64,000 nucleotides of DNA from Domibacillus epiphyticus (GCF_001975785.1 NZ_MSFI01000020.1:79625-143624), one strand, 5' to 3'; positions 33,080 to 42,129 are shown, counted from the first letter of the stretch. Numbers and translations are program-made. Notes: generated from the letters alone by a model not told the origin.

Positions 33080-33712
33080 ATGAACGGGACGAGAGAGGTT
33101 AAAATTGTAACGGCTGATCCTTCAGCCATCGGATTATTTGGACTGGCGATTGTTACACTGGTAGCATCCTCGCAAAAACTCGGGTGGACTGAAGGGCTGT
33201 CATTTGTTATACCGTGGGCCATTTTTCTTGGCGGTATAGCGCAGATTTATGCATCCATTCTAGATACGAAACTGAATAACACGTTCGGTGCAACAGCGTT
33301 TGGCGCGTATGGTCTATTCTGGCTTGCCGTCAGTACATCCTGGTTAATGCAAATGGGTGTATTCGGTGAAATTCTACGTGACAGCGTCGATACAAAACAG
33401 TTAGGAATGGTCTTTTTAGGATATTTGATTTTCACTCTTTTTATGACCATTGGGTCTATGGAAACAAATAAGGTGCTATTCATTGACTTCGTTTTAATTG
33501 ATCTTCTATTTATCGGGTTAACATTAAGCTCGTTTGGCATTATGGAGGATGCGATGCATACGCTAGCAGCCTACTCAGAATTATTAATCGCATTTGTATC
33601 TTTGTACGGTGCCGGTGCATCCGTGTTAAACAAGCACTTTGGCCGTGAGTTTTTGCCGGTTGGAAAACCATTTTACTTCTTTAAAAGTAAACAATATAGA
33701 AACGCCGCATGA
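33080..33712 (+). CDS. Acetate uptake transporter, SatP/YaaH (GPR1/FUN34) family
   Basis: A 210-residue, six-segment membrane protein. ADPSAIGLFGLA (about 12-23) is a variant of the NPAPLGL signature of the acetate/succinate channel-like family, and FGATAFGAYGLFWLAVS is the second family motif. It mediates proton-coupled acetate movement across the plasma membrane. GGGAG lies 5 bases before the ATG at 33080, which gives the usual family length. The upstream region has several inverted repeats suggesting regulated expression. Confidence 0.9.
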   Translation: MNGTREVKIVTADPSAIGLFGLAIVTLVASSQKLGWTEGLSFVIPWAIFLGGIAQIYASILDTKLNNTFGATAFGAYGLFWLAVSTSWLMQMGVFGEILRDSVDTKQLGMVFLGYLIFTLFMTIGSMETNKVLFIDFVLIDLLFIGLTLSSFGIMEDAMHTLAAYSELLIAFVSLYGAGASVLNKHFGREFLPVGKPFYFFKSKQYRNAA

Positions 33713-33713
33713 T

Positions 33714-33758
33714 AGAGGGCAGCCGCAAAAGATGTACAATGCGGCTGCTCTTTTTTTT
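33714..33758 (+). terminator. Terminator after the SatP gene
   Basis: AGAGGGCAGCCGCA pairs with TGCGGCTGCTCT (one bulge), loop of about 12 bases, then eight T. Confidence 0.9.
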
Positions 33759-33840
33759 ACGCTTATTCCAAGGGATGTGCATGACGGTGCCGGCGGGATA
33801 AGCTATAATGAGGGCAATTGACAAAGATTGGAGTGATTTA

Positions 33841-34602
33841 ATGGATGCCAATCTCGAGGAAAAGTATGACATAATGGATGTCAGTTTGCTGGCGGGGAAA
33901 ATCATGCTGGAGAATGGAGCGGAGACATATCGTGTAGAAGATACAATGGTGCGGATCGCGCTATCCTATGGCATTTTGGAGTCGCATAGCTTTGTAACGC
34001 CGACAGGCATTATGTTTTCAATTGAAACGGAGGAGCCGACGAAAACCAAACTGATACGAATTTCGCGCCGGACGACAGATTTATATAAAGTTAGTGCAGT
34101 TAACGCGATTTCCCGGCGGATCAGTGCAGGCGAGTTGACAACTGTACAGGCCTATCGTGAATTAAAGGCGATTCAAAAAGCACCCATGTTTTTTTCTTTT
34201 TTAATGCAAATCGCAGCGGCAGCGTCGACGAGCGGCTCCTTTGTCATTCTGTTAAAGGGGAGCTGGGATAACGTGATTCCGGCTATGCTGGCAGGCGGAC
34301 TTGCCTATTTTATCGCATTAAAAGTGTCGGACGTTGTGCCGACAATGTTTTTCTCGGAATTTCTTGCAGCACTGGCAGGTGGAACGCTGTCGTACCTTTG
34401 CTATCGAATCGGATTAGGCGGAGATCTTGACCGGATTATTGTCGGATCGCTTATTCCTCTTGTGCCAGGGCTTCTTATTACAAACGCGGTGCGTGATTTA
34501 ATGGCAGGTCATTTTATTTCGGGTCTTGCTAAAGGGGCGGAGGCATTGTTGACGGCACTGGCAATTGGAAGCGGAATTGCTGTCGTCATGACGTTTATAT
34601 AA
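33841..34602 (+). CDS. ThrE-type threonine/serine exporter, N-terminal half (DUF1212/YjjP)
   Basis: A 253-residue protein: a soluble N-terminal part (about 1-110, with ENGAETYRVEDTMVRI) followed by five hydrophobic segments. It matches the DUF1212 half of the ThrE exporter; the DUF3815 half is the next gene, 13 bases away. In Corynebacterium both are fused in one ThrE protein that exports threonine and serine. Here they are split, as is usual in Firmicutes and for E. coli YjjP/YjjB. GGAG lies 7 bases before the ATG at 33841. Confidence 0.88.
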   Translation: MDANLEEKYDIMDVSLLAGKIMLENGAETYRVEDTMVRIALSYGILESHSFVTPTGIMFSIETEEPTKTKLIRISRRTTDLYKVSAVNAISRRISAGELTTVQAYRELKAIQKAPMFFSFLMQIAAAASTSGSFVILLKGSWDNVIPAMLAGGLAYFIALKVSDVVPTMFFSEFLAALAGGTLSYLCYRIGLGGDLDRIIVGSLIPLVPGLLITNAVRDLMAGHFISGLAKGAEALLTALAIGSGIAVVMTFI

Positions 34603-34615
34603 AGGAGGCAAGGCG

Positions 34616-35059
34616 GTGACGATTTTATATAATATGCTGTTCAGCTTTGTTGCAGCGGCCAGCTTCGGCATCATGTTTAATGTTCCAAAAAATTTGCTCG
34701 TGAAATGCGGAACCGTCGGAATGGCAGGGTGGATGGTGTACTTTTTCTTATCTGAAAATGCCGTGGATTCATTGCCTTCTACAGTAGCTGCAGCCTTTAC
34801 AGTGGCAGTAATTGGTCATCTATATGCCCGAATGTATAAAACGCCGGTCATCATCTTCACCGTTGCCGGAATCATTCCGCTTGTTCCCGGAGGCACTGCT
34901 TACCGGGCAATGCGTGCATTTGTGCAAAATGACTACGGCAGCGCCGTCAGTCTGGCCGCCAAAGCATTTATGATCTCCGGTTCTATTGCACTTGGTCTTG
35001 TTTTATCCGATGTATTTTATCAGGTGATTTTACGAAAAAAAGTGCCGGCCGGAAAGTGA
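34616..35059 (+). CDS. ThrE-type exporter, C-terminal half (DUF3815/YjjB)
   Basis: A 147-residue membrane protein with four or five hydrophobic segments. PVIIFTVAGIIPLVPGGTAY (about 82-101) is the hallmark of the DUF3815 half, mirroring GSLIPLVPGLLITNAV in the partner. The start is GTG with AAGGAGG 7 bases upstream. It probably forms one transporter with the protein encoded just upstream. Confidence 0.88.
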   Translation: MTILYNMLFSFVAAASFGIMFNVPKNLLVKCGTVGMAGWMVYFFLSENAVDSLPSTVAAAFTVAVIGHLYARMYKTPVIIFTVAGIIPLVPGGTAYRAMRAFVQNDYGSAVSLAAKAFMISGSIALGLVLSDVFYQVILRKKVPAGK

Positions 35060-35109
35060 AATGAAGCTGTGCGAGGGCTTTACTGTTTACAAAAGAAAGA
35101 AGGGACACT

Positions 35110-36024
35110 TTGCAAAATTTTCGACCGTATATCATACTTGTCTTCACTATGATGATTTGGGGATTTAATGTTCCCCTTATCAAAATTCTTGTTAGTACTT
35201 TTGAACCGGTGACGATTACGTCGCTTCGGATTTTTACCGCCTCGCTTGTTATTTTTTTGATTCTGGGCTTCATGGGCAAAGTTCATCTTCCTAAAAAAAC
35301 GCACTGGAAATATATACTCGGCGGGGGCCTGTTTAACGTCTTCTTTCATCATTTATTTCTCGGTCTTGGCGCCGCGGGAACAAGCGCGGTTCACACCGGA
35401 ATCATTCTCGGCCTCGGTCCGATTTTAACGGCTATTATGTCGATTCTATTCCTTAAAAGCGGAATTTCTTTCTTGCGCATTTTTGGATTTTTCATTGGAA
35501 CGGCTGGTGTTCTTGTCACGGTACTCGGTGGCGGGAGTGGACTCAGCGGAATGGCACTTGGTGATTTATATATTTTTATTTCTATTGCCACGCAAGCGTT
35601 CAGCTTTATTATCGTCAGCCGTGCTGCACGCGAAATGGACCCGCTGCTCTTAACAGGGTATATGCAGCTGTTCGGCTCTCTTGGTATTTTCCTGGCAAGT
35701 TTAATGATGGAGCCGGACGGACTCGCTTCTCTGCAAAATGGCAGCCTCACCGCACTTGGCGTATTTTTGCTTTCTGCATGCGGTGCAACGGCAATCGGAC
35801 ACTTAGTCTACAATAACACGATTACGAAAATTGGCCCATCTGAATCAGCCATCTTTCTGAATTTAAACACGTTCTTCTCGATTGTCGGTTCCGCTGTATT
35901 ATTAAATGAACCGATTTATTACTACCACTGGCTCGGCCTTTTTCTCATCGTACCGGGTGTTCTAATGGGATCGGGCGCGCTCGAAGACATCATCCGGAAG
36001 CGTGCCCGTGCGAGAAAAGTGTAA
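35110..36024 (+). CDS. EamA-family (DMT) transporter
   Basis: A 304-residue membrane protein with ten segments arranged as two EamA repeats (about 5-140 and 150-290), in the drug/metabolite transporter superfamily. MMIWGFNVPLIKIL in helix 1 and the second-repeat FLNLNTFFSIVGSAVLLNEP are typical. The cargo (often amino acids, purines or other metabolites) cannot be assigned. The start is TTG with AGAAGGGA 5 bases upstream. It lies 50 bases after the ThrE pair and could share its transcript. Confidence 0.85.
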   Translation: MQNFRPYIILVFTMMIWGFNVPLIKILVSTFEPVTITSLRIFTASLVIFLILGFMGKVHLPKKTHWKYILGGGLFNVFFHHLFLGLGAAGTSAVHTGIILGLGPILTAIMSILFLKSGISFLRIFGFFIGTAGVLVTVLGGGSGLSGMALGDLYIFISIATQAFSFIIVSRAAREMDPLLLTGYMQLFGSLGIFLASLMMEPDGLASLQNGSLTALGVFLLSACGATAIGHLVYNNTITKIGPSESAIFLNLNTFFSIVGSAVLLNEPIYYYHWLGLFLIVPGVLMGSGALEDIIRKRARARKV

Positions 36025-36097
36025 TCAGTGCTGTATAAAAAACAGGGCTAGTTCCTCAGCATTTCCCGGGAAATAACTACACTTATATCTTCATACG

Positions 36098-36128
36098 AAA
36101 GACTGGCTGCGTGAATCAGCCAGTCTTT
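36098..36128. terminator. Bidirectional terminator between the EamA and amidase genes
   Basis: Perfect 12-bp stem AAAGACTGGCTG/CAGCCAGTCTTT with a 7-base loop, between converging genes. Confidence 0.9.
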
Positions 36129-36136
36129 AACTTTAT

Positions 36137-37507
36137 TTATTTTCTAGAAGGTTTAAGACTTTGTTCAAGAGCATAGCCAAATTGGTATAGTTCAGATTCA
36201 TTTCCATGCTTTGAAATTAACTGTACACCGATGGGAAGATTGCTTTTCGACCAGCCGCAAGGAATTGACAATGAAGGGTTTCCGGTATAATTTGTCGGAG
36301 ATGTTAATCTTAACAGCGCATGCCGGACACCTTCTTTTTCATTGTTTATTAGGACTTCTCTCTGACCAATATCGGTTGGAAGCATCGGCAGTGTCGGAGC
36401 CAGTAAAATATCCACATCGTGAAACGATTGATTATATTCATCAATTAACCGACTTCGCTTCATTTGTGATTCAACATATTCATACCCTTTTACTTCGCGG
36501 CTGGCAGCTAACCTTTCGTATACTTCTGTGTCAATATCATCCTTATATTTTTGCATGGTCTTTACATGTACGGCAGCAGCCTCAGACTGAATGGTTATCG
36601 CTTGAGCCCAAGCAATCTCGTCCATACAGTTTAGATCAATTTTCTTAATCTCTACTTGCAGCCTTTCGAATAAGGCAATACATTTTGAAATAGCCGCCTG
36701 TATTTCTTCATCAACCTGCTGGAAGTAAAACGATGGAATACCAATGACTTTTCCTTTTATGTCCTGTCCAATCAAAGCACTATAATCTTTTCTTTCCGAA
36801 CGTATAGAATAAGGGTCTTCTGGATCGAAACCGGCAAGAATGTTTAATAGTAATGCATTATCTTTTATGTTCGTTGTGATTGGACCGATATGATCCAGCG
36901 TATACGCTAAATCAAATACGCCTTTTTTGCTGACTAACCCAAAAGTTGGCTTCATCCCGACGACACCACAGGCGGATGAAGGAACTCGAATGGAACCGCC
37001 AGTATCCGTTCCTAATGTTCCGCTCACCATTCCTGCGGCGACTGCTGCGGCAGAACCGCTGCTTGAACCACCTGAAATCTTATCCGGGTTATGTGGATTG
37101 CGGCATGCGCCAAAATAGGAGCGGTCACCTATTGGGCCGTATGCAAATTCGTGGGTGTTCGCTTTCCCAATGATGATAGCTCCAGCATCTTCCAGTTTTT
37201 TAACGACAGTTGCGTCAATGTCAGGAAGATAGTTCTCATACACTTTTGAACCCATCGTTGTTCTCATTTTTTTCGTAAAGATTAAGTCTTTTACGGCGAT
37301 TGGAATTCCGTGAAGAGCACCCCTGTTGTTTCCTGACATTAATTCGCTTTCCAGTTCTTTTGCAGACTGTATTGCTTTATCTGATACGGTAATAAGTGCA
37401 TTAATTTTAGGGTTTTCCTCAGCGATCACATCCAGCGATTTTTTAACTAAATCAACAGGGGACAGCTCCCTTTTTTTTATTAATGTTGAAGCGGTTAATA
37501 TATCCAT
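36137..37507 (-). CDS. Amidase-signature family hydrolase
   Basis: A 456-residue amidase-signature enzyme hydrolysing a C-N amide bond with a Ser-cisSer-Lys triad. The lysine is in IAVKDLIF (about 71-78). The Gly/Ser signature is GGSSSGSAAAVAAG (about 145-158) and the nucleophile is in GTDTGGSIRVP (about 164-174). It is not GatA, as no gatB or gatC lies nearby and the C-terminal part differs. It follows the MFS gene with an 18-base gap and both are read from a sigma-54 promoter. The pair probably imports and hydrolyses an amide nitrogen/carbon source (substrate unknown). GGAG lies 10 bases before the ATG. Confidence 0.88.
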   Translation of the reverse strand: MDILTASTLIKKRELSPVDLVKKSLDVIAEENPKINALITVSDKAIQSAKELESELMSGNNRGALHGIPIAVKDLIFTKKMRTTMGSKVYENYLPDIDATVVKKLEDAGAIIIGKANTHEFAYGPIGDRSYFGACRNPHNPDKISGGSSSGSAAAVAAGMVSGTLGTDTGGSIRVPSSACGVVGMKPTFGLVSKKGVFDLAYTLDHIGPITTNIKDNALLLNILAGFDPEDPYSIRSERKDYSALIGQDIKGKVIGIPSFYFQQVDEEIQAAISKCIALFERLQVEIKKIDLNCMDEIAWAQAITIQSEAAAVHVKTMQKYKDDIDTEVYERLAASREVKGYEYVESQMKRSRLIDEYNQSFHDVDILLAPTLPMLPTDIGQREVLINNEKEGVRHALLRLTSPTNYTGNPSLSIPCGWSKSNLPIGVQLISKHGNESELYQFGYALEQSLKPSRK

Positions 37508-37525
37508 CAGCTATTCATCTCCTGT

Positions 37526-38836
37526 TCAGACAGCAATTTTTTTCTGTTTTCTCTGACCTGGTTTAACAAACAGCATGGCTGTCATCCCGATAACCGAAGC
37601 AACTGCGGCTGCGACAAACATGGAAGGATAACCATAACTTACGACCAGGAAGCCCGTTAGTGTAGGAGCAATAATGGTTGCCGTATTTGTAATGAAGTGA
37701 GTAATACCGCCATACGTACCTGCACGGCTCGGTTCTGTATCAATAATGACGGACCAATAAACGGAGTTTGGCAATGAGTTAAAAGCGTTTCCAATACACA
37801 TTAAGACCATGACGCCCACAATTGTGTCCGCCGTCGGTATCATAATAAAGCAGATTGCGGTACATAGTAAGGAAACAACCGCAAGACCAGATCTTGCGAT
37901 GCGTAAACTGCCAGTCTTCATCCGCAGATAATCTGAAATCTTTCCGCCCAATAATACCGTAAAGCAGGCGCCAATCCATGGAATCATTCCTAAATACCAG
38001 AGAGCCGATAATTGAAATCCAAATTCGTCCTGCAAATATTTCGGAGTCCATGTCAGCAATAAAAAGTTAATATACTGGAAAGCAAAATAGCCTAAAGCAT
38101 TAAATACGAGCGTCGGATTACGGAAGAAATGAAACCATTTAATATTGTCATCATGTTCTCCAACCAATTTCTCATCAGGCAGTAAATCTTTCGTTGAACG
38201 AATTTTTTCAAGCTCTTCTTTTGACACTTTAGGGTGTTCTTCAGGTAAGTTTGTAAACATTTTTGACCAGGCAATGACCCAAATAATCCCCAGACTTCCG
38301 AGCAGAATAAACATCACTTTCCAGCTTGTAATAGATAAGAGACCTACTGCTACCGGCGCTGTCAATAATGCTCCGAGCGGCGTTCCTAAAAGACCTAACG
38401 AAACAGCAAAGCCACGTTCTTTTGGTGTTGCCCAGTTTGCATTTGTTTTGTTGATCGTTGAAAACGTAGGACCTTCCGCAAATCCAAATAATATGCGAAT
38501 AAAGGCGAAACCTGTTAAAGCAGATCCTCCGAATAAAGCCATTCCAATTTCCCCGGCAAAGGCTGTGGCTATAACGAAGACGGACCATCCAATACCGATA
38601 ATAATCCAAACGAATTTTGGCCCCTTTTTGTCAGCGAGTATGCCGCCAAATAGTGCGCCAAATAAATAACCGTAGCCGAAATAACCGAGTACTGCACCCC
38701 ACGCAATCGCATCGAATCCAAACTCTTCGATAATGTCTTTTTGAGCGTATGAAATGGCCCCGCGGTCGATATAGTTGATAATAACCATAAGAACCATCAT
38801 GAGCATAATTTTGTAACGATAGTTATGCTGCATCAT
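37526..38836 (-). CDS. MFS transporter of the anion:cation symporter type
   Basis: A 436-residue, 12-segment MFS protein. The first segment motif MVIINYIDRGAISYA and the loop FGALFGGILADKKGPK resemble the ACS family (hexuronate, tartrate, phthalate and galactonate carriers). A cytoplasmic loop near residues 195-230 divides the halves. The frame extends to 38869, but GGAGGAG lies 6 bases before the ATG at 38836. It is the first gene of the sigma-54-dependent operon, with the amidase second. Likely cargo is an organic anion or amide that the amidase then cleaves. Confidence 0.88.
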   Translation of the reverse strand: MMQHNYRYKIMLMMVLMVIINYIDRGAISYAQKDIIEEFGFDAIAWGAVLGYFGYGYLFGALFGGILADKKGPKFVWIIIGIGWSVFVIATAFAGEIGMALFGGSALTGFAFIRILFGFAEGPTFSTINKTNANWATPKERGFAVSLGLLGTPLGALLTAPVAVGLLSITSWKVMFILLGSLGIIWVIAWSKMFTNLPEEHPKVSKEELEKIRSTKDLLPDEKLVGEHDDNIKWFHFFRNPTLVFNALGYFAFQYINFLLLTWTPKYLQDEFGFQLSALWYLGMIPWIGACFTVLLGGKISDYLRMKTGSLRIARSGLAVVSLLCTAICFIMIPTADTIVGVMVLMCIGNAFNSLPNSVYWSVIIDTEPSRAGTYGGITHFITNTATIIAPTLTGFLVVSYGYPSMFVAAAVASVIGMTAMLFVKPGQRKQKKIAV

Positions 38837-38881
38837 CTTCAACTCCTCCTTGTTTTGTTTTCGTAACACTCATAAAACATA

Positions 38882-38899
38882 TTGCAAAAAGTGTGCCAA
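38882..38899 (-). promoter_or_regulatory. Sigma-54 (-24/-12) promoter of the MFS-amidase operon
   Basis: On the minus strand TTGGCACACTTTTTGCAA matches the consensus TGGCAC-N5-TTGCA exactly: GG at -24 and GC at -12, with the required spacing. It lies about 46 bases upstream of the MFS start codon and faces a sigma-54 activator gene. Confidence 0.9.
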
Positions 38900-38983
38900 G
38901 TTTAAAGATGATGGTGATAAAAGGGTAAAACATATGATTTATGAAAAAATTTGAACTTTTTACTCTTTTTATAGTAGACTACT

Positions 38984-39010
38984 TATGCAGCATTGCATAG
39001 AGTTTATGCA
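38984..39010. promoter_or_regulatory. Inverted repeat TATGCA-N4-TGCATA plus a third half-site: likely activator binding site
   Basis: Perfect inverted repeat at 38984-38999 and a further TATGCA at 39005-39010. It is centred about 95 bases upstream of the -24 element, a normal distance for an upstream activating sequence, and also lies within the leader of the activator gene, which allows autoregulation. Confidence 0.6.
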
Positions 39011-39039
39011 AAAACGCAAACAAGAAAAGAGGAGATCAC

Positions 39040-40755
39040 TTGGCTAAAGATTTAAATGTATCATTGGAATTTGCCCTCCATTCGCTGTCATCAGGGTTTT
39101 TAATGATTGATCTTCAGGGCATGATTCAATTCGTGAATAAAAAGGGAGCCGCTCTTCTTAATTTGGAAGCGGACCAGCAGCATATATCGATTTTTAAGTT
39201 AGTGCCCGGAATGGAATCGCTCTTGTTTTTTGAAGAAAAAGAATCGATCAGTGAGGTGCATATTGGTGATCGAAAGGTAATCTTCAATCATTCTCCCCTC
39301 TACTCAAAAGGTGAACTTTGCGGCATTTCCGCTTTATTTGAAGAAGAGAAATATTATGAAGGCCTTTTAAAGGAACTCGATTCTTATAAAAATTTAAACC
39401 TTGATTTAAAAGCGATTTTCGATACATCTTATGACGTCATTTATGTTTCCGACCATCAAGGTGTGACGCTGCGTGTCAGTTCAGCGTGTAAAGAACTGTG
39501 GGGGAAGGAAGAAAAGGAATTAGTCGGCAAGAGCGTATATGAACTTGAAGAAGCCGGTATTTACAAACCGTCTGTCACGAGGCTTGTATTAGAGAAAAAA
39601 GAAACCGTTTCCTTGATTCAAACAACGAAAACAGGCAGAAGGTTAAAGGTTGTTGGGACGCCGATTAAAGACGAAAATGGCGAGATTATTAGAGTCGTTA
39701 ATGCATCGCGTGATATTACGGAAGTGAGCCGGCTCCAATCGGAATTAAATGAGATGAAGCAATTAATAGAAGGGTATAAAAAAGAACTGAATGACCTGCG
39801 GAGCCGCACGGAAACGGAAACACAGCTCGTCTACCGGAGCAAAGAAATGAATCAAGTGATTTCCCTTGCTCAGCGGGTAGCGGATGTTGATTCAACCGTT
39901 TTAATTTTAGGAGAAACCGGTGTTGGTAAGGAAGTCATTGCGAATTACATTCATAAATCCAGCCCTCGATCTGAAAAACCGTTTATTACCATCAATTGTG
40001 GCGCGATTCCGGAGAACCTGCTTGAATCTGAACTGTTTGGTTATGAAAAAGGAGCGTTTACTGGAGCGGTAAAACAAAAGCTTGGATTATTTGAACTGGC
40101 AAGTGAAGGAACGTTATTTCTGGATGAAATCGGCGAAATGCCTCTCCCGCTCCAAACAAAACTGCTTCGTGTCATTCAAGAACAGCAGCTTGTCCGTGTA
40201 GGCGGAACAAAGCCCATTGCCATCAATATTCGGCTCATCACGGCGACAAATCGCAACTTGCTGGAGGAGGTAAAGAAAGGAGCATTTCGTGAAGATCTTT
40301 ATTATCGGCTAAATGTGATTCCGATCAAAATTCCTGCACTTCGATATCGAAAAGACGATGTTTTGCCACTCATCTTGCATTTCGTCGAGGTGTTTAATCA
40401 AAAGTATATGCGTACAGCCAAAATATCAAATTCAGCCCTGGATGTTCTTCAAGAATACGAATGGCCAGGGAATGTTCGGGAACTTCAAAATATTATCGAG
40501 CGGCTCGTCGTCTTAACTGAAAAAGAGATGATCAGTCAATCTGAATTGGAAGGCTTATTTTATCCTTCGGGACGCCGGGAATCTAAAAGTGTTGTTGTAA
40601 ACAACATTATCCCGCTGAAAGAATGTGTGGAAGAAGCCGAAAACCAGCTGTTGCAATTAGCGAAACGAAAGTACGCATCCACTTCGGAAATCGCATCCGT
40701 ACTTGGAGTAAACCAGTCGACCATCAGCAGGAAGATGCAGCGCTTAAAAAAATAA
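39040..40755 (+). CDS. Sigma-54-dependent activator with PAS domains
   Basis: A 571-residue enhancer-binding protein. N-terminal PAS-like region (about 10-110), second PAS domain (about 122-235, with ending NASRDITEVS), a coiled linker (about 235-260), AAA+ domain (about 268-500) and C-terminal Fis-type HTH (about 525-571). Walker A is GETGVGKE (291-298), the sigma-54 contact loop is GAFTGA (338-343) and Walker B is GTLFLDEIGEM. PAS domains suggest it senses a small ligand or redox state. It is divergent from the MFS-amidase operon, whose promoter is of the -24/-12 type. The start is TTG with AGAGGAG 5 bases upstream. Confidence 0.93.
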   Translation: MAKDLNVSLEFALHSLSSGFLMIDLQGMIQFVNKKGAALLNLEADQQHISIFKLVPGMESLLFFEEKESISEVHIGDRKVIFNHSPLYSKGELCGISALFEEEKYYEGLLKELDSYKNLNLDLKAIFDTSYDVIYVSDHQGVTLRVSSACKELWGKEEKELVGKSVYELEEAGIYKPSVTRLVLEKKETVSLIQTTKTGRRLKVVGTPIKDENGEIIRVVNASRDITEVSRLQSELNEMKQLIEGYKKELNDLRSRTETETQLVYRSKEMNQVISLAQRVADVDSTVLILGETGVGKEVIANYIHKSSPRSEKPFITINCGAIPENLLESELFGYEKGAFTGAVKQKLGLFELASEGTLFLDEIGEMPLPLQTKLLRVIQEQQLVRVGGTKPIAINIRLITATNRNLLEEVKKGAFREDLYYRLNVIPIKIPALRYRKDDVLPLILHFVEVFNQKYMRTAKISNSALDVLQEYEWPGNVRELQNIIERLVVLTEKEMISQSELEGLFYPSGRRESKSVVVNNIIPLKECVEEAENQLLQLAKRKYASTSEIASVLGVNQSTISRKMQRLKK

Positions 40756-40962
40756 ATATCAACTAGGCCGTTTTGCTTCTGTTGAAAGGTTTATAAAGGC
40801 ATTTGATTACAACGTGGAGAATAAGCTAGGACGATCGATACGGAAACAAATGTCTTGCATGAATGTTGTATGGAAATATGGGGAAAACAATAATTATCAA
40901 CTATCAGGTGGCAATCCATGATAGTCAACGCAAAAGGTAAACACGTTAAGGGGGGAAAGAGA

Positions 40963-41382
40963 ATGTACCAAAAGATTTTACTCGCTGCAGATGGATCTGA
41001 AAACTCAGTGAGGGCCGCGAAAGAAGCAGTAAAAATCGCTTCCTTATCTGAAAACAGTGAGGTAAACATTGTATTCGTCGCTGATTTTTCGAAAGCAAAA
41101 AGAGAAATCCTCCATTCACAAGGAATAGAGGAATTGCAGTTAGCGCGGCGTAAAAAGCTTATGCCGGTGGAAGAAGAACTGAAATCGAACGGCCTCACGT
41201 ATAACGTAAATATTTTACACGGCGAACCGGGACCGGCCATTGTTGAATACGCAAACGAGCACAAATTTGATCTCGTCATTGTCGGCAGCCGCGGCCTGAA
41301 TGCCTTGCAGGAAATGGTGCTTGGCAGCGTCAGTCATAAAGTGGTGAAGCGGGTGAATGGCCCCGTCATGATTGTGAAATAA
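40963..41382 (+). CDS. UspA-family universal stress protein
   Basis: A 139-residue single-domain UspA protein. The ATP-binding pattern G-x2-G-x9-G-S is seen in GSRGLNALQEMVLGSVSHK near residues 108-126, and the N-terminus KILLAADGSENS is typical. Such proteins bind ATP and help survival under stress or starvation. An in-frame ATG at 40918 is open but lacks a ribosome binding site; GGGGGGAAAG lies 5 bases before the ATG at 40963. An inverted repeat ACTATCA-N12-TGATAGT (40900-40925) sits just upstream. Confidence 0.9.
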   Translation: MYQKILLAADGSENSVRAAKEAVKIASLSENSEVNIVFVADFSKAKREILHSQGIEELQLARRKKLMPVEEELKSNGLTYNVNILHGEPGPAIVEYANEHKFDLVIVGSRGLNALQEMVLGSVSHKVVKRVNGPVMIVK

Positions 41383-41392
41383 CAACGCTGTT

Positions 41393-41427
41393 TAAAAAAT
41401 TAACCGTACCCAGGGCGGGTACGGTTA
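41393..41427. terminator. Terminator of the FhuF-like gene, bidirectional stem
   Basis: Perfect 11-bp stem TAACCGTACCC/GGGTACGGTTA. On the minus strand it is followed by ATTTTTTAA, so it mainly serves the FhuF-like gene and may also serve the UspA gene. Confidence 0.85.
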
Positions 41428-41434
41428 TACATTC

Positions 41435-42085
41435 TCAATTGATTTTCACTTCGCCTAGAAGATCCTCGCATGCTTTTTCCTTTACCATTGGACAATAGGG
41501 GCACTTGTCACACCCAGGGACCTCTTTGTATAAACAGCAAGTCATCCGGGTGTAACTTTGCATGGCTTCCGCCGGTCCTTTCTTCTGCAAAAAACGTTCA
41601 TACTCCCTAAGAAGCCGCAAATCACCTGCATCCTCCAGTACATTCACGTACATCCAAAGCGCGTAACCAAAGATATTTTCCCGGGAAATAACCGGTGGCA
41701 GCTTCGCATTTTTCGCGAGCAATTCAATGACAGGGTTCACCAGGCGATCGAGAATCAGCCTCGCCCCATCATCATCACATTGATCCCATTTTTCATGATT
41801 CAACTGAAAGAACAGCGGCCACGATTCACCGGATCTTATCACAATTCCAACTTGAGCAGGAGTCCCGTTCCAAACACGTCTGTATTTACTGAACATATAG
41901 AGATGTCCAGTAATAAAAAGTCCGTAGCGGCGCATCCACATCGAAGCTGCTGCCGGAATAGAAGCAAGCTTCAGGTGGGCTTCCGCTGAAGCTGTTAACG
42001 TATCTATATGATGAACCCAGTCATGCACAGTTCCTGACACCGGTTCATTTTCCGTAAAGTGAAAAGGCAAAAGCTCCTCCAGCAT
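41435..42085 (-). CDS. FhuF-like ferric-siderophore reductase ([2Fe-2S] type)
   Basis: A 216-residue protein resembling FhuF and IucA/IucC-associated reductases, which reduce iron(III) in imported siderophores. The C-terminal cysteine cluster is TCCLYKEVPGCDKCPYCPM (about 186-204): two adjacent cysteines, then C-x2-C-x2-C, close to the CC-x10-C-x2-C [2Fe-2S] motif of FhuF. It is cytosolic. A Fur box lies about 30 bases upstream of the start, so iron limitation should induce it. The ATG has GAGGTG 5 bases upstream. No siderophore transporter genes lie nearby. Confidence 0.8.
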   Translation of the reverse strand: MLEELLPFHFTENEPVSGTVHDWVHHIDTLTASAEAHLKLASIPAAASMWMRRYGLFITGHLYMFSKYRRVWNGTPAQVGIVIRSGESWPLFFQLNHEKWDQCDDDGARLILDRLVNPVIELLAKNAKLPPVISRENIFGYALWMYVNVLEDAGDLRLLREYERFLQKKGPAEAMQSYTRMTCCLYKEVPGCDKCPYCPMVKEKACEDLLGEVKIN

Positions 42086-42114
42086 GTCCTCACCTCGTTT
42101 TTATCTATTTTAAT

Positions 42115-42129
42115 TGATAATGATTTTCA
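42115..42129. promoter_or_regulatory. Fur box
   Basis: TGATAATGATTTTCA matches the Bacillus Fur 7-1-7 consensus TGATAATNATTATCA in all but one base. It lies 30 bases upstream of the FhuF-like start codon. Confidence 0.82.

Noticed and set aside
36061..36074. Palindrome ATTTCCCGGGAAAT
   Set aside because: It lies between two convergent gene ends, where no operator is expected, and a similar TTTCCCGGGAAAT also occurs inside the FhuF-like coding region near 41684, so chance is likely.
40900..40925. ACTATCA-N12-TGATAGT as a terminator of the sigma-54 activator gene
   Set aside because: No T run follows and it lies next to the UspA leader; at most a weak regulatory hairpin.
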